From assembly GCF_005116575.1 (NCBI RefSeq), contig NZ_SWCN01000009.1, positions 1 to 64,000 on the forward strand: DNA of 64,000 nucleotides, in the 5' to 3' direction. Made by a program: the position numbers and the translations under genes. Position 1 is the first letter of the stretch; each line of letters starts with the position of its first letter. Origin of the DNA: Desulforhopalus sp. IMCC35007 (GTDB lineage Bacteria; Desulfobacterota; Desulfobulbia; Desulfobulbales; Desulfocapsaceae). Shown piece after piece: positions 1 through 8,613 of this stretch. The notes beneath the pieces were generated by a model that worked only from the letters and a program-made list of their open reading frames with translations, was not told where the DNA came from and did not search any database.

Positions 1-137
1 AAGCCCACTTCAAGATGAGATATCCCATGGCATTAGCCATCTGAAGGGTCGTGGTAGACCACCACGTTGATAGGTCGGGTGTGGAAGTGTAGTAATACAT
101 GGAGCTTACCGATACTAATAACCCGTGTGGCTTATCC
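1..137 (+). rRNA. rrl: 23S ribosomal RNA, 3' end (partial)
   Basis: The first bases carry the conserved 3'-terminal domain of bacterial 23S rRNA, including the stretch ending in gatactaataacccgtgtgg and the closing cttatcc, which pairs with the 5' end of the mature molecule outside this window. The gene runs off the left edge, so only the last ~137 bases are present. It lies in the same orientation as the 5S gene that follows after a ~180-base spacer in which I see no tRNA. The exact 3' end is set by similarity to the usual terminus and may be a few bases off. Confidence 0.95.
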
Positions 138-317
138 ATATTTTTTGATTAATGAACTACTGATTATTCTACTATTCAATTGTCGAGCTTTTGAGGTAAT
201 GGCCTGGGACTCTCTCCCCTGCCCTTACTGGTAAATCGTTATGGCGACAGCAAGATGATATAACTCCTTGCTGATACCTTCATCTAATAAGATGGGGTTG
301 AGTCATACAACAAGTTT

Positions 318-433
<116 letters not shown>

Positions 434-443
434 TCTTTACACC

Positions 444-484
444 AATCCCCAATCAACTACATTGTTGATTGGGGATTTTTTTTA
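444..484 (+). terminator. rRNA operon intrinsic terminator
   Basis: A perfect 14-bp stem (aatccccaatcaac at 444-457 with gttgattggggatt at 464-477), a 6-base loop and a run of T from about 475. It sits directly behind the 5S gene. A near-identical copy follows the damaged second 5S. Confidence 0.93.
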
Positions 485-570
485 TTCTATTATCGACTGG
501 GATTACACGTAAAACAGTGCAAGGCAGGATGGGTACATATCCCCTTCTCCACCTCAGGCACAACAAGTTT

Positions 571-710
571 TACGGCGGTCACAGCAAAGAGGATCCAGCC
601 GTTCCCATTCCAAGCACGGCAATTAACTCTCTCGGAGTCTCACTTCGCTTACTTACCTGGCGCCGATGGTACTGCACGGGCGCTGCGCTCAAGAGTAGGT
701 CATCGCCTTA
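571..710 (+). pseudogene. Degenerate, expanded duplicate of 5S rRNA
   Basis: This stretch repeats the intact 5S gene 250 bases upstream: gcggtcacagcaaagagga, gttcccattcc, the cgccgatggtactgcacggg block and taggtcatcgcc all match. It carries several substitutions, however. The conserved ccgaacacggaag has become ccaagcacggcaa, and the 3' strand of the terminal helix reads cgcctta instead of cgccgta. About 24 extra bases lie near 630-660, making it ~140 rather than ~116 bases. The duplication includes some bases before the gene (acaacaag) and the terminator after it. The extra bases and broken pairs argue for a decaying copy, though a divergent transcribed 5S cannot be excluded from sequence alone. 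Confidence 0.8.
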
Positions 711-720
711 TCTTTACACC

Positions 721-757
721 ATCCCCAATCAACTATAAGGTTGATTGGGGATTTTTT
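721..757 (+). terminator. Duplicated intrinsic terminator behind second 5S
   Basis: The 13-bp stem atccccaatcaac (721-733) pairs with gttgattggggat (740-752), followed by Ts. It is almost identical to the terminator at 444-484 except for the loop (tataag instead of tacatt), showing that the 5S and terminator were duplicated as one unit. It remains a fully functional-looking terminator. Confidence 0.9.
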
Positions 758-1045
758 GTTTGTATATGCCGACCTTCATTGCATACCTTTTTTTCAGGTG
801 GCATCTAAATGCCAGCCCCGAACCCTATTCGCCGTCAAACTCCATCATGACAAACATCTATAACATCCCACCTCGAAGCAGTACACTTCCAGCTCTTTTC
901 TTTCTTGAAGGTTACAAAATTCAACAATAATGAGGAATTGCACTACTATTTTTTGTATATCTGATATATTTATATTATATATAGGCTAAATTAATAGACT
1001 TATGGTCCCTCTTTTCTTCTTCATTATGATCATAATGGTGTACTC

Positions 1046-2905
1046 ATGTCACTTCACAGTAAACAGGACAATACCAAATCCGCTTCAAAAATCCTCTCTG
1101 TATCAGAGATAGATAAACTCTCAAGCCAACTCCTTGAACTGGACTTAGAGCTCAATTCAAATATACCAACGACCCTGTGGATTAGTGATCTCCATGGCGA
1201 AGGTGATCGGTTTAAATCCATCCTTCGTGGACGATTCGGTATGCTCTACCAGACATGCAAGGAGGCCTTACCAAATACCTTCAGCGAGGAAAAACTACAA
1301 TATCTCTCAAAAATTATCAGGAAAAAATCATATTTCCCTGACGCTGCTATGAAAATGGACATGCAGGATGTAATCCTCTGTCTCGTTGATATATTAAAAT
1401 ATAAGTTGGCCAACATTCGATTGCACAGTAGTAAAATCTTTCGGCCAGAATTTCGCGATGTGATTAATAGGCTCATGTCAGGACTGCCTGTTCCGGATCC
1501 AATTTTCGAAGAAAAAATCATTGCTGATCGCCTCATAGCTCATTTATCTCACACTATTCGTCAGATTCTTCTGGACCGAATACAAGTTCTTGGAGACGTT
1601 TTTGACCGTGGAGATCAGCCAGACAAAATATTGCGCATCCTTTCGTCCCATTATTACCGGGACGGTGTTGATTATGTGTTTGGGAACCATGATATCCTCT
1701 GGATGGGAGCTGCAGCTGGCTGTAGCTCACTCGTGGCTGAAGCTCTTCGCATTACCTGCCGTTACGATCATTTTATTTTTTTGGAGCGACTGGGGTTTGA
1801 CACCTCACAACTCGCGAGTTTTGCCGAAAAGACATATCCGGTCGATTTAGTTACCGGAAATTTCAAGGCGAAAACTGACAAGGGACGCTCGATGGAAAAA
1901 GCCCTTGCGATTATCCAATTCAAACTTGAAGAACAAACCATCCGCGATTTCCCTCAATATGAGATGTCCAGCAGACTTTGGCTTGACAAGCTGGCGGAAA
2001 TTTTACGAAGTAAAGATGTTTCTTCTCTAAACGACGCCCATTTCCCAACTCTTGATCTTGATAATCCTGGTAAACTAGCCGATGAGGAGGCGGAGATAAT
2101 AGCCGACCTCACCGTCCAATTCACCACGAATAGAAAGCTGATGCGGTTACTGCAATTTCTTTTCAGCCGCGGTAAAACCTATCATATTCAAAACAACTTT
2201 CTTAATATTCACGCCTTGGTTCCTTCCACTGCTGAAGGTGAATTTGAAGAATTTCTTGGCCGCAAAGGTAAACACCTCCTGGAATATATTCAAGAGACCA
2301 TTCAACGGGTTGGCCTCAATTACATCGAGGGCAAGCCCCAGAATATCGACGATCAATCTCTATTTTTCTATCTATGGTGTGGTCCCAAATCTCCGTTTTT
2401 CGGCAAACATGCAATGAAAACCTTCGAGAGGTATTTTTTAATCGATAAAAAGAGCCACGAAGAGAGAAGTCTGTTCTGGAAAGACAACATGCAGACCGAT
2501 AAATTTAAAAGAAAAATGCAACAGGAATTCGGTGTGCAACGCGTCATTTTTGGCCATACCCCTGTGGATTATAAAAAAGGTATACAGATGGCAAGTGAAG
2601 ACGGTGTGGCCATTAACGTTGATGGCGGGTTTGCCGCTGCTTATTATAACAGGGGCCATTCTCTGGTACACACTCCACACCAGCTCTATGGTATCATTTT
2701 GCCAACCCCTGAAGAGATCAAAGTAGCCGAAAAAAAACTGGAGTCCGCCCCTCTTGATATCGAGCTGATAGATGAGTTCAGGGAACCGATGAAAATCAAA
2801 GATACTATCGCTGGCAAAAAACTCCTTGAAACGCGTAACGAGATCATGTCCAAACTGCGTGAATGCAGTGGTGATCAAAATAGTTTCAATATTTCACACC
2901 TTTAA
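1046..2905 (+). CDS. fbp: Fructose-1,6-bisphosphatase, class III
   Basis: 619 aa, close to the ~640 aa usual for class III (Firmicutes-type) fructose bisphosphatases, which hydrolyse fructose 1,6-bisphosphate to fructose 6-phosphate in gluconeogenesis. The calcineurin-like metallophosphatase core is visible: [10 protein letters not shown] near residue 48, [13 protein letters not shown] near 182, FGNHD near 212, and [11 protein letters not shown] with a following DGGFA block near 505-530. It is the first gene of a tight run, with the GlpX-like gene starting 17 bases after its stop. No strong Shine-Dalgarno sequence precedes the ATG. The organism therefore appears to use the class III enzyme as its working FBPase, because the GlpX-like neighbour lacks key residues. 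Cytosolic. Confidence 0.9.
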   Translation: MSLHSKQDNTKSASKILSVSEIDKLSSQLLELDLELNSNIPTTLWISDLHGEGDRFKSILRGRFGMLYQTCKEALPNTFSEEKLQYLSKIIRKKSYFPDAAMKMDMQDVILCLVDILKYKLANIRLHSSKIFRPEFRDVINRLMSGLPVPDPIFEEKIIADRLIAHLSHTIRQILLDRIQVLGDVFDRGDQPDKILRILSSHYYRDGVDYVFGNHDILWMGAAAGCSSLVAEALRITCRYDHFIFLERLGFDTSQLASFAEKTYPVDLVTGNFKAKTDKGRSMEKALAIIQFKLEEQTIRDFPQYEMSSRLWLDKLAEILRSKDVSSLNDAHFPTLDLDNPGKLADEEAEIIADLTVQFTTNRKLMRLLQFLFSRGKTYHIQNNFLNIHALVPSTAEGEFEEFLGRKGKHLLEYIQETIQRVGLNYIEGKPQNIDDQSLFFYLWCGPKSPFFGKHAMKTFERYFLIDKKSHEERSLFWKDNMQTDKFKRKMQQEFGVQRVIFGHTPVDYKKGIQMASEDGVAINVDGGFAAAYYNRGHSLVHTPHQLYGIILPTPEEIKVAEKKLESAPLDIELIDEFREPMKIKDTIAGKKLLETRNEIMSKLRECSGDQNSFNISHL

Positions 2906-2922
2906 ATCTGCAGGTCTCATTT

Positions 2923-3870
2923 ATGAATACTAATTATGGAATGGAAATTGTTAGAGCAACGGAAATTGCCGCTCTTACCGCTGCACGCATCCAGGGACTT
3001 GGTAATCATCTTGATATTCTCAACCAAACGCGTAAAGCAATAACCAAAACCCTCAATCGCCTGGAAGTTGAGGGAACAGTTATAAATGACAGATTTCTCA
3101 ACAGACCTGAGACATTCCAGCTGCCCCCAATTTTGGGCAAAGGAGGTCAAAAAACTGACTTAATGGCTATTGCACTCGAAGCATATAGATCAGCGGCCGA
3201 TGGCAAAAATAACTCAACCTCTTTTGCGGTTATAGGAAAATCAGGTTGTATACAGTCTGTTCCAAATCTGAATATGTATAAAATAGTGGTCGGTCCTAAT
3301 GTCGGCCAGGTCATTGATATTAACCAACCACCTATCATCAATGTAAAACGCGTTGCCAGAGCTCTTAAAAAATACACCGAAAATGTTACCGTTTGTATTT
3401 TAAATCAAACCCGGCATAAACAGCTCATTCACGAAATCAGAAGCTGTGGCGCAAGGATCAAGCTAATCGATGAAGGAGAGGTTTCCGGCTGCCTATCCGC
3501 TATTACTGGGGCGAAAGCTGATATTTATATCGGTTACGGTTATGCTCCGGAAGCAGTTCTCGTTGCCGCAGCAATCAGCTGTCTTGGTGGTTATTTCGAA
3601 GGAAAAATCTTCTATGAAAATGATCGAGATAAACAGGCTGCGACAAAACATAACATCACTGATTTCGACAAGATCTTTCGTGTGCAGGATCTCATCAAGA
3701 GTAAACAAGTCGCCATCGCCGCAACAGGGATCACCGATGGAGAGTTTCTAGAGGGTGTCAGATTTACTCCAAACGGTGCTATCACCCGCTCGTTTGTCGC
3801 CCGTGGCGAAACACACACCTACAGAACCCTGGAGACGCGTCATTTTTTTGACTATAAACCCGTTTTTTAA
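2923..3870 (+). CDS. GlpX-like (class II FBPase family) protein lacking most catalytic metal ligands
   Basis: 315 aa, colinear with class II fructose bisphosphatase GlpX (about 330 aa). Shared blocks include EIAALTAAR at the N-terminus, IVVGPNVGQVIDINQP, YGYAPEAVLVAAAIS, ATGITDGEFLEGV and the C-terminal TLETRHFFDY. In E. coli GlpX the active site uses Asp33, Glu57, Asp85, Glu88 and Glu213. Here the GRGDKN block has become GLGNHL (Asp to Asn28), the GEGE block has become NDRF, and the signature DPIEGT has become ALEAYR. Only the last Glu (in APEAV) remains. The reading frame is intact and the fold-defining blocks are well kept, so this looks like a conserved non-catalytic paralogue rather than a decaying gene. 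It sits 17 bases behind a class III FBPase, which suggests a regulatory or partner role (inference). Confidence 0.8.
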   Translation: MNTNYGMEIVRATEIAALTAARIQGLGNHLDILNQTRKAITKTLNRLEVEGTVINDRFLNRPETFQLPPILGKGGQKTDLMAIALEAYRSAADGKNNSTSFAVIGKSGCIQSVPNLNMYKIVVGPNVGQVIDINQPPIINVKRVARALKKYTENVTVCILNQTRHKQLIHEIRSCGARIKLIDEGEVSGCLSAITGAKADIYIGYGYAPEAVLVAAAISCLGGYFEGKIFYENDRDKQAATKHNITDFDKIFRVQDLIKSKQVAIAATGITDGEFLEGVRFTPNGAITRSFVARGETHTYRTLETRHFFDYKPVF

Positions 3871-3906
3871 TCTTTCTTTTCTAACAGATACCTACTTTTT
3901 ATTATT

Positions 3907-4563
3907 ATGCCGATTATTCCACCGAAAAATGCCATCCTTCAAAGAGATAAACAGACCTATGCCATAGTCCCCAGAATTCCTGGAGGATTATTACTTCGCG
4001 ATCATTTACAATCAATTTCCCGGGTTGTTGATAAATACGACATCCCTATTGTCAAAATAACCTCAGGTCAACGTATAGCCCTCGTTGGCATAGAGGAAAA
4101 AGATCTTGATGCTATCTATCGGGATCTTGATATGGACCCGGGTCGTGCAAGTGAACTCTGCCTTCATTATGTGCAATCGTGTCCGGGTACGGAAGTATGT
4201 AAATTTGGCATCCAGGATTCTCTGGGATTTGGGATTTTGATAGAAACAACCCTTGCAAATATTGAGCTTCCCGCAAAACTGAAAATAGGTGTATCCGGTT
4301 GCCAGTTTTGTTGTGCCGAATCTTTTGTACGAGATATAGGCCTTGTAGGTAAAAAAAATGGCTGGACAGTTATTTTTGGCGGCCACTCTGGAAATCGCCC
4401 GAGAATTGGTGACATTATTGGTACTGATCTTGCAAAAGAGGATGCATTAGAGCTTCTTAGAAGATGCATTGATTACTATTGCACCAATGGAAGGAAAAAA
4501 GAGAGAGCATCACGTTTTATTGAACGTATTGGTGTTGAGTTGTTTAAACAGGCCGTTATCTGA
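3907..4563 (+). CDS. Assimilatory-type low-molecular-weight sulfite reductase (siroheme/[4Fe-4S])
   Basis: 218 aa, the length of the small monomeric sulfite reductase (alSiR, P590) known from Desulfovibrio. It reduces sulfite to sulfide using a coupled siroheme and [4Fe-4S] cluster. The cluster motif is complete: SCPGTEVCKFG (C-x5-C) near residues 97-104 and SGCQFCCAES (C-x3-C) near 131-137. An N-terminal nitrite/sulfite reductase ferredoxin-like half-domain (YAIVPRIPGG) precedes it. The start is the ATG that aligns with the usual N-terminus; no clear ribosome site is seen. It follows the GlpX-like gene by 36 bases and may be co-transcribed. It is separate from the dissimilatory DsrAB system, which is not in the window. 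Confidence 0.88.
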   Translation: MPIIPPKNAILQRDKQTYAIVPRIPGGLLLRDHLQSISRVVDKYDIPIVKITSGQRIALVGIEEKDLDAIYRDLDMDPGRASELCLHYVQSCPGTEVCKFGIQDSLGFGILIETTLANIELPAKLKIGVSGCQFCCAESFVRDIGLVGKKNGWTVIFGGHSGNRPRIGDIIGTDLAKEDALELLRRCIDYYCTNGRKKERASRFIERIGVELFKQAVI

Positions 4564-4608
4564 TCGCTCCCTTTCCCGTCTTCGAGCAGCTCTTTATATT
4601 CTTGGTAC

Positions 4609-5868
4609 TTGATAGGCCTTCAGTTCCTTCAAGTGCTGAACAAAGGAAACCTTAAAGAGCGGCTCTGTCATTTGGACACATCAACTCCCCACAAAGAAGC
4701 GGATCTACAAAAAATACCCAAAAAGGATACGGAACCGGTCTATTCTTTTTTGAACAAAGAACGCTTTACTCCCACAGCCGTTTCAATTGAAAGAAGAAGT
4801 GCGAGTAATACGGTCTTTCACGTTGACGACACGCCATTTAGGTCAACTACTCCTGCTGCAACACACTGGTCGGTTGCCTGGTCTGATCTTATGATGACAA
4901 TGTTCATCCTGTTTCTATCCATGTTCGTCTACCAGATGGCCCATGATGATTTTCTTGGACCTATGAGACAGGAAGTCATTGGAGGCGACACGACAGAAGC
5001 ACTGCAAAGCTCTGATTCCAGTGGTGCCTCTTTTCCTTTTGCGCCTATCAGCCCCAGCCTGCCACTCATGACCGCAGGAACGATTAAAAAGGTTGAACGT
5101 ATTCCCGTGGAAGAACTCAAAGAAGATGAATTCCCAGCCTCGTCGGCTTTTCAAAGTCCTGCTGAAACTCAAGAGGATCTGACAGTAAAAGACATACAAC
5201 TCAACCCAGACATCCCGACCACTATAACAAACAGCATTGCCATTATAGTAGAAAACGGACAGCGAATCCGCCCACCACTAACTCAACAGCCCCTCCCCAT
5301 TCCATCAGACACAGTTCTGCAACCTCGCCCACTTGTCCCAGAAGAACCAGGCCCTACAGCTGTACAGCCAGCAACTGATCCCATGGGGAATATGTATACC
5401 CTGAGCAAGGATGCGCTTACTAAAAATGACCTCAGTAAATTCGCCACCGTCGACCTTATCCCAGACAACACCATGCGCATTATTCTAACAGGAGATCTGC
5501 TCTTTTCTCTTGGTAACAGCGAGTTGTCCACGTCCGCTAAGAATTCACTCTATACCCTCGCAACTGTTCTCAAGGATACCCCATATATGATTAATGTCGT
5601 TGGACACACAGATAACATACCCATGGCCTCGGGCAGATATCGTAGCAACTGGGAGCTGTCTGTCGCACGTGCGAGTACCGTTGCAAGGTTTCTCATGGAT
5701 GAAATAAAAATGAATCCAGCTCAGTTTGTCGTAAGCGGTTACGCCTCATACCGACCGGTAGCACCAAACAATTCAGCAGAAAATCGTGCCAGAAACCGAC
5801 GTGTGGAAATAATCATTTCTAAACGGTTGCCCAAACCTCAACCAGCAACTCCTGAAACCTTAAATTAA
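4609..5868 (+). CDS. MotB-like stator protein with C-terminal OmpA/peptidoglycan-binding domain
   Basis: Up to 419 aa. A long hydrophilic N-terminus (~85 residues) leads to one membrane helix beginning WSDLMMTMFILFLSMFVY (about 91-108). Asp93 occupies the place of the ion-binding Asp of MotB/PomB. A Pro-rich linker follows, then an OmpA-like domain (about 290-405) with VVGHTDN and NRARNRRVEI. The protein should pair with the next gene to form an ion-driven stator or force-transducing complex anchored to peptidoglycan. The 5' end is uncertain: the longest frame opens with TTG at 4609 without a ribosome site, other in-frame candidates are GTG 4633 and TTG 4672, and there is no ATG before the membrane helix. 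It ends 5 bases before the MotA-like gene. No flagellar genes are nearby. Confidence 0.82.
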   Translation: MIGLQFLQVLNKGNLKERLCHLDTSTPHKEADLQKIPKKDTEPVYSFLNKERFTPTAVSIERRSASNTVFHVDDTPFRSTTPAATHWSVAWSDLMMTMFILFLSMFVYQMAHDDFLGPMRQEVIGGDTTEALQSSDSSGASFPFAPISPSLPLMTAGTIKKVERIPVEELKEDEFPASSAFQSPAETQEDLTVKDIQLNPDIPTTITNSIAIIVENGQRIRPPLTQQPLPIPSDTVLQPRPLVPEEPGPTAVQPATDPMGNMYTLSKDALTKNDLSKFATVDLIPDNTMRIILTGDLLFSLGNSELSTSAKNSLYTLATVLKDTPYMINVVGHTDNIPMASGRYRSNWELSVARASTVARFLMDEIKMNPAQFVVSGYASYRPVAPNNSAENRARNRRVEIIISKRLPKPQPATPETLN

Positions 5869-5873
5869 TCGTT

Positions 5874-6710
5874 ATGAAAAATAAAAATTTCATCGGCTTT
5901 ATACTCTGCGCGGCCCTCTTTCTGGCCGGCTTCATGCTCCATGGCAATCTCAGTCTTTATTTTAATGTCTCGGGCCTTTTCATTGTGTGCGGAGGTACCG
6001 TCTGTGCCTCTCTTATCAGTTTCAGGTTTGAACAGATACAGATTGTCACCAAGGTTCTGCTGGCGGCCTATAAAAAGCCTATAAAAAAAGAAACCGAAAT
6101 AATAAACATCCTGATTGATCTCTCGATCCGTTCCCGAATAGAGGGAATCCTGTCACTGCAGAATGAGGAAAATGAGACAACAATACTCTTTCTTCGCAGA
6201 GCTCTCGGTTGTCTGGTGGATGGCTACTCGATTGATCAGATACGGGATATTCTCAATACAGAAATGTATTTTTTTAAATTACGCAGAGAGGATTCAGAAA
6301 GGGTTGTTCGATCTATAGCCGATTATTTTCCAGCATTTGGTATCATGGGGTCGGTGGTAGGACTCATCACAATGTTAGGCGGCATCGGTGATACCTCTGT
6401 GATTTTAAAAGCCATCCCCATTGCGCTAACTTCGACTTTGTATGGTCTGCTTTTTGCGAACTTCTTTTTCCTTCCCTTCGCGGCCACCATAAAAGAAAGA
6501 ACAAATCAAGAGTTATTACTGCAAAAAATAATTCTGGAAGGCGTTATAGCTATAAACTCGGAAATGAACCCGGTTATCCTGAAAACAAAGCTTGAATCTT
6601 TTCTCACCCCATCAGAAAGAGCGTCAGAGTTCGTATCCTATACAAAGCTCAAAGATCGCTTTAATATCGCCAAACAAAAAGCAGAGCAACAAACCCTCAA
6701 AGATATATAA
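5874..6710 (+). CDS. MotA/PomA-like proton or sodium channel stator subunit
   Basis: 278 aa with the MotA/TolQ/ExbB layout. Two membrane helices lie at the N-terminus (about 6-25 and 30-50), followed by a cytoplasmic loop of ~100 residues. Two more helices contain the conserved FPAFGIMGSVVGLITMLG (about 149-166) and IALTSTLYGLLFANFFFLP (about 181-199). The family forms the ion channel of flagellar or other motor stators with MotB. The start ATG follows the MotB-like stop by 5 bases, so the two are co-translated. The order MotB then MotA is the reverse of the standard motAB arrangement. Without flagellar genes in view I cannot say whether it drives a flagellum, gliding or another process. Confidence 0.85.
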   Translation: MKNKNFIGFILCAALFLAGFMLHGNLSLYFNVSGLFIVCGGTVCASLISFRFEQIQIVTKVLLAAYKKPIKKETEIINILIDLSIRSRIEGILSLQNEENETTILFLRRALGCLVDGYSIDQIRDILNTEMYFFKLRREDSERVVRSIADYFPAFGIMGSVVGLITMLGGIGDTSVILKAIPIALTSTLYGLLFANFFFLPFAATIKERTNQELLLQKIILEGVIAINSEMNPVILKTKLESFLTPSERASEFVSYTKLKDRFNIAKQKAEQQTLKDI

Positions 6711-6724
6711 AAGCGGAAAATGTT

Positions 6725-7255
6725 TTAATTCTGGTCGGGACCAAAGGAGTTATCCATTCGAACAATCCCTTCAAGCAAGAGGTGGTCAATACGTTCATTA
6801 ATCAGTATTTCCTCTTTTGAGGGGTATTGATTGGCATAAAAGAAGAACATTCCTTCTTTCCAGTTCAAGGTTTCAAAAAAAGCCTCTCTTGCCTGTATCT
6901 GAAGCATTTCAGCCAAATCTTCAAACTTTACAAAGCCTTTTTTAACAAGGATGTCTCCCAGGCGACGCCGCCTACCGTGCTGGGCATGGAATTCCAACCC
7001 CTGAGCAAGCTGATGGGCACTGATGACGCCGGACTCTACAAGCATGTCTCCTATTTTTTTCTGGTTAACACTCAAAGCCCCGAATATCAAAATCCCTTTC
7101 TGAAAGAAAAAACTTGCGTTGTTGTTGTTTCCGACAACACGCAGTTCTCCAGAGGCTGTCGCATAGTCAAAAAATTGAAAAATATTATTCAATTCAATAA
7201 CTGCAATATTGCCCTGCAAGGAAACACCGGTTTTATGGCGTGAATCTAATATCAT
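6725..7255 (-). CDS. DUF4388 domain protein
   Basis: 176 aa. The N-terminal ~100 residues (LQGNIAVIELNNIFQFFDYATASGEL begins the block; key positions are the aliphatic and Phe residues) match the DUF4388/PatA-N type module. This module is common in deltaproteobacteria and often linked to gliding, secretion or two-component signalling. The rest repeats the phrases IGDMLVESGVIS and LGDILVKKGFVK, each resembling the short helical unit found in GspE/PilB N-terminal and related regulatory domains. There is no signal peptide or membrane segment. It is transcribed towards the MotA-like gene, with 14 bases between their stops. Its function is unknown; I infer a signalling adaptor. Confidence 0.7.
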   Translation of the reverse strand: MILDSRHKTGVSLQGNIAVIELNNIFQFFDYATASGELRVVGNNNNASFFFQKGILIFGALSVNQKKIGDMLVESGVISAHQLAQGLEFHAQHGRRRRLGDILVKKGFVKFEDLAEMLQIQAREAFFETLNWKEGMFFFYANQYPSKEEILINERIDHLLLEGIVRMDNSFGPDQN

Positions 7256-7393
7256 TTGTCAGCTGAATTTCTGAAAACACATTTCATGGCTTTAAGATAT
7301 TGAATTTCCAATATCCACCATTACATAATCGATTCAATCAGATGGAGAACATCTTACTATAGTACGAGCGTAAACAAAACGGAAGGAAATAAC

Positions 7394-7558
7394 ATGGAAA
7401 GACAACAAATACAATATCAAGAGTCAGAAAACAGCAAAAAGTCATTTGCATACGGCTTTTTTTCGGTAGATTTTATCTCAAATCACCAGCAATCCAAAAT
7501 ACAAATAAACAATGTAAAATCTTATTTCCTCCCAACTTTTTGTGCATCTGGAAGATAA
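7394..7558 (+). CDS. Possible small protein, 54 aa
   Basis: An ATG at 7394 lies 4 bases behind ggaaggaaataac, a fair ribosome-binding site. It opens a 54-codon frame starting MERQQIQYQE and ending in CASGR. The peptide is polar at the start and has no membrane segment or motif I recognise. It lies in an otherwise empty AT-rich interval of ~420 bases between the divergent DUF4388 gene and the lipoprotein gene. Support is only the ribosome site and the open frame, so it may be chance. Confidence 0.3.
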   Translation: MERQQIQYQESENSKKSFAYGFFSVDFISNHQQSKIQINNVKSYFLPTFCASGR

Positions 7559-7679
7559 TCAGAAGATTCCAACAAATATGAAAAAACTGAAACAACTTAC
7601 TGTTTTTACAACTTAAAATTGACCAATTTACTTCATTTGAAAATGAAGTGCAAAATCCTCTCTTCTATGCTATTACTCC

Positions 7680-8612
7680 ATGATCTTGAGATTTATTCCT
7701 AACCCAACATTTGTTTATTCCAGCCGTGGATACCATAAAGTGAAGCCATCGATATTGTACATATTGCTCCTATCTCTTTGTCTTTTCTTCTCTTCCTGTG
7801 CTCAGGTTTCACTCAAAAACTTCGAGGAACAGGGACAACTTCCCCTTGATAACAATCAGTTACAAGCTCAGTTCAATGGAAAACACATCCACCTCGAATC
7901 CATCTACCTGGATGCCACTGTTCACTTTCAAGGAAATAACAAACTCCAGGCTACTGATTATCTTGGTAACACAGAGAAGGGAAAATGGACATTGGTGGAT
8001 AAAAATCTGTTATGCATTGAATTTGATACCTGGTATTACGGTGACAAAAACTGTTACAGGGTTATAGAAGATAACGGTTCGTTACATTTTTTTACTCGTA
8101 ACGGAGCACCAAGCTACAAAGGAACACTGGTAAATGTAGATAGTGCAAACGATAGCATCGATCATGCAAAAGATGTAGAAAAAAGCGTAAATGACACTTC
8201 AGCGCAAGGTTCAGCTTACGCCGTAATGAACACCTCAAAATCTCTACCTGAAGACAACGAAACAACCAAACAACGTTTCACCCGTCTCGCTCAAAATTGT
8301 CCGGATTGCAATTTCAGCGGGGTTGATCTCAGCAACGCCCAGCTCAGCCACGCCAACCTTGCGGGGGCCAATCTCTCAGGCGCTGACCTGACCAATGCAA
8401 ACCTGAGACAGGCAAACCTTCAAGGTGCAAATCTTTCCAATGCCCAACTCATTCGCGCCAACCTGGCCGGGGCCAATCTCAGTTTGGCCGATCTCTCCAA
8501 TTCAGACCTCAGGGGAAGTAATCTCATTCGCGCCAATGTCACCAATGCAGTGTTTAAGGATACAAATTTAACCGGGGCCCACCTCGAAAGCATACAAGGA
8601 AAGATTCAATAA
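7680..8612 (+). CDS. Pentapeptide-repeat lipoprotein
   Basis: 310 aa from the first ATG. The likelier start is GTG 7740, which gives a compact lipoprotein signal: a Lys, a hydrophobic stretch ILYILLLSLCLFF, and the lipobox FSSC, with lipid attached to the Cys. The middle (about 50-150) is a small domain of unknown type with KGKWTLVDKNLLCIEFD. From about residue 208 to 305 there are tandem pentapeptide repeats of the A(N/D)LxX type (ANLSG ADLTN ANLRQ and so on), which fold into a right-handed beta-helix. It ends 1 base before the dnaE ATG, so translation may be coupled. The role is unknown; an envelope-anchored scaffold is a guess. Confidence 0.8.
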   Translation: MILRFIPNPTFVYSSRGYHKVKPSILYILLLSLCLFFSSCAQVSLKNFEEQGQLPLDNNQLQAQFNGKHIHLESIYLDATVHFQGNNKLQATDYLGNTEKGKWTLVDKNLLCIEFDTWYYGDKNCYRVIEDNGSLHFFTRNGAPSYKGTLVNVDSANDSIDHAKDVEKSVNDTSAQGSAYAVMNTSKSLPEDNETTKQRFTRLAQNCPDCNFSGVDLSNAQLSHANLAGANLSGADLTNANLRQANLQGANLSNAQLIRANLAGANLSLADLSNSDLRGSNLIRANVTNAVFKDTNLTGAHLESIQGKIQ

Positions 8613-8613
8613 T

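Noticed and set aside
2438-2878. Long minus-strand frame inside the class III FBPase
   Set aside because: It is a shadow of the plus-strand coding frame with no independent support.
4561-4608. TGA at the end of the sulfite reductase as another Sec codon
   Set aside because: The protein ends at the normal family length, and no homologous sequence follows in frame.
8280-8610. Tandem DNA repeat
   Set aside because: The repetition is explained by the pentapeptide-repeat coding sequence of the lipoprotein.
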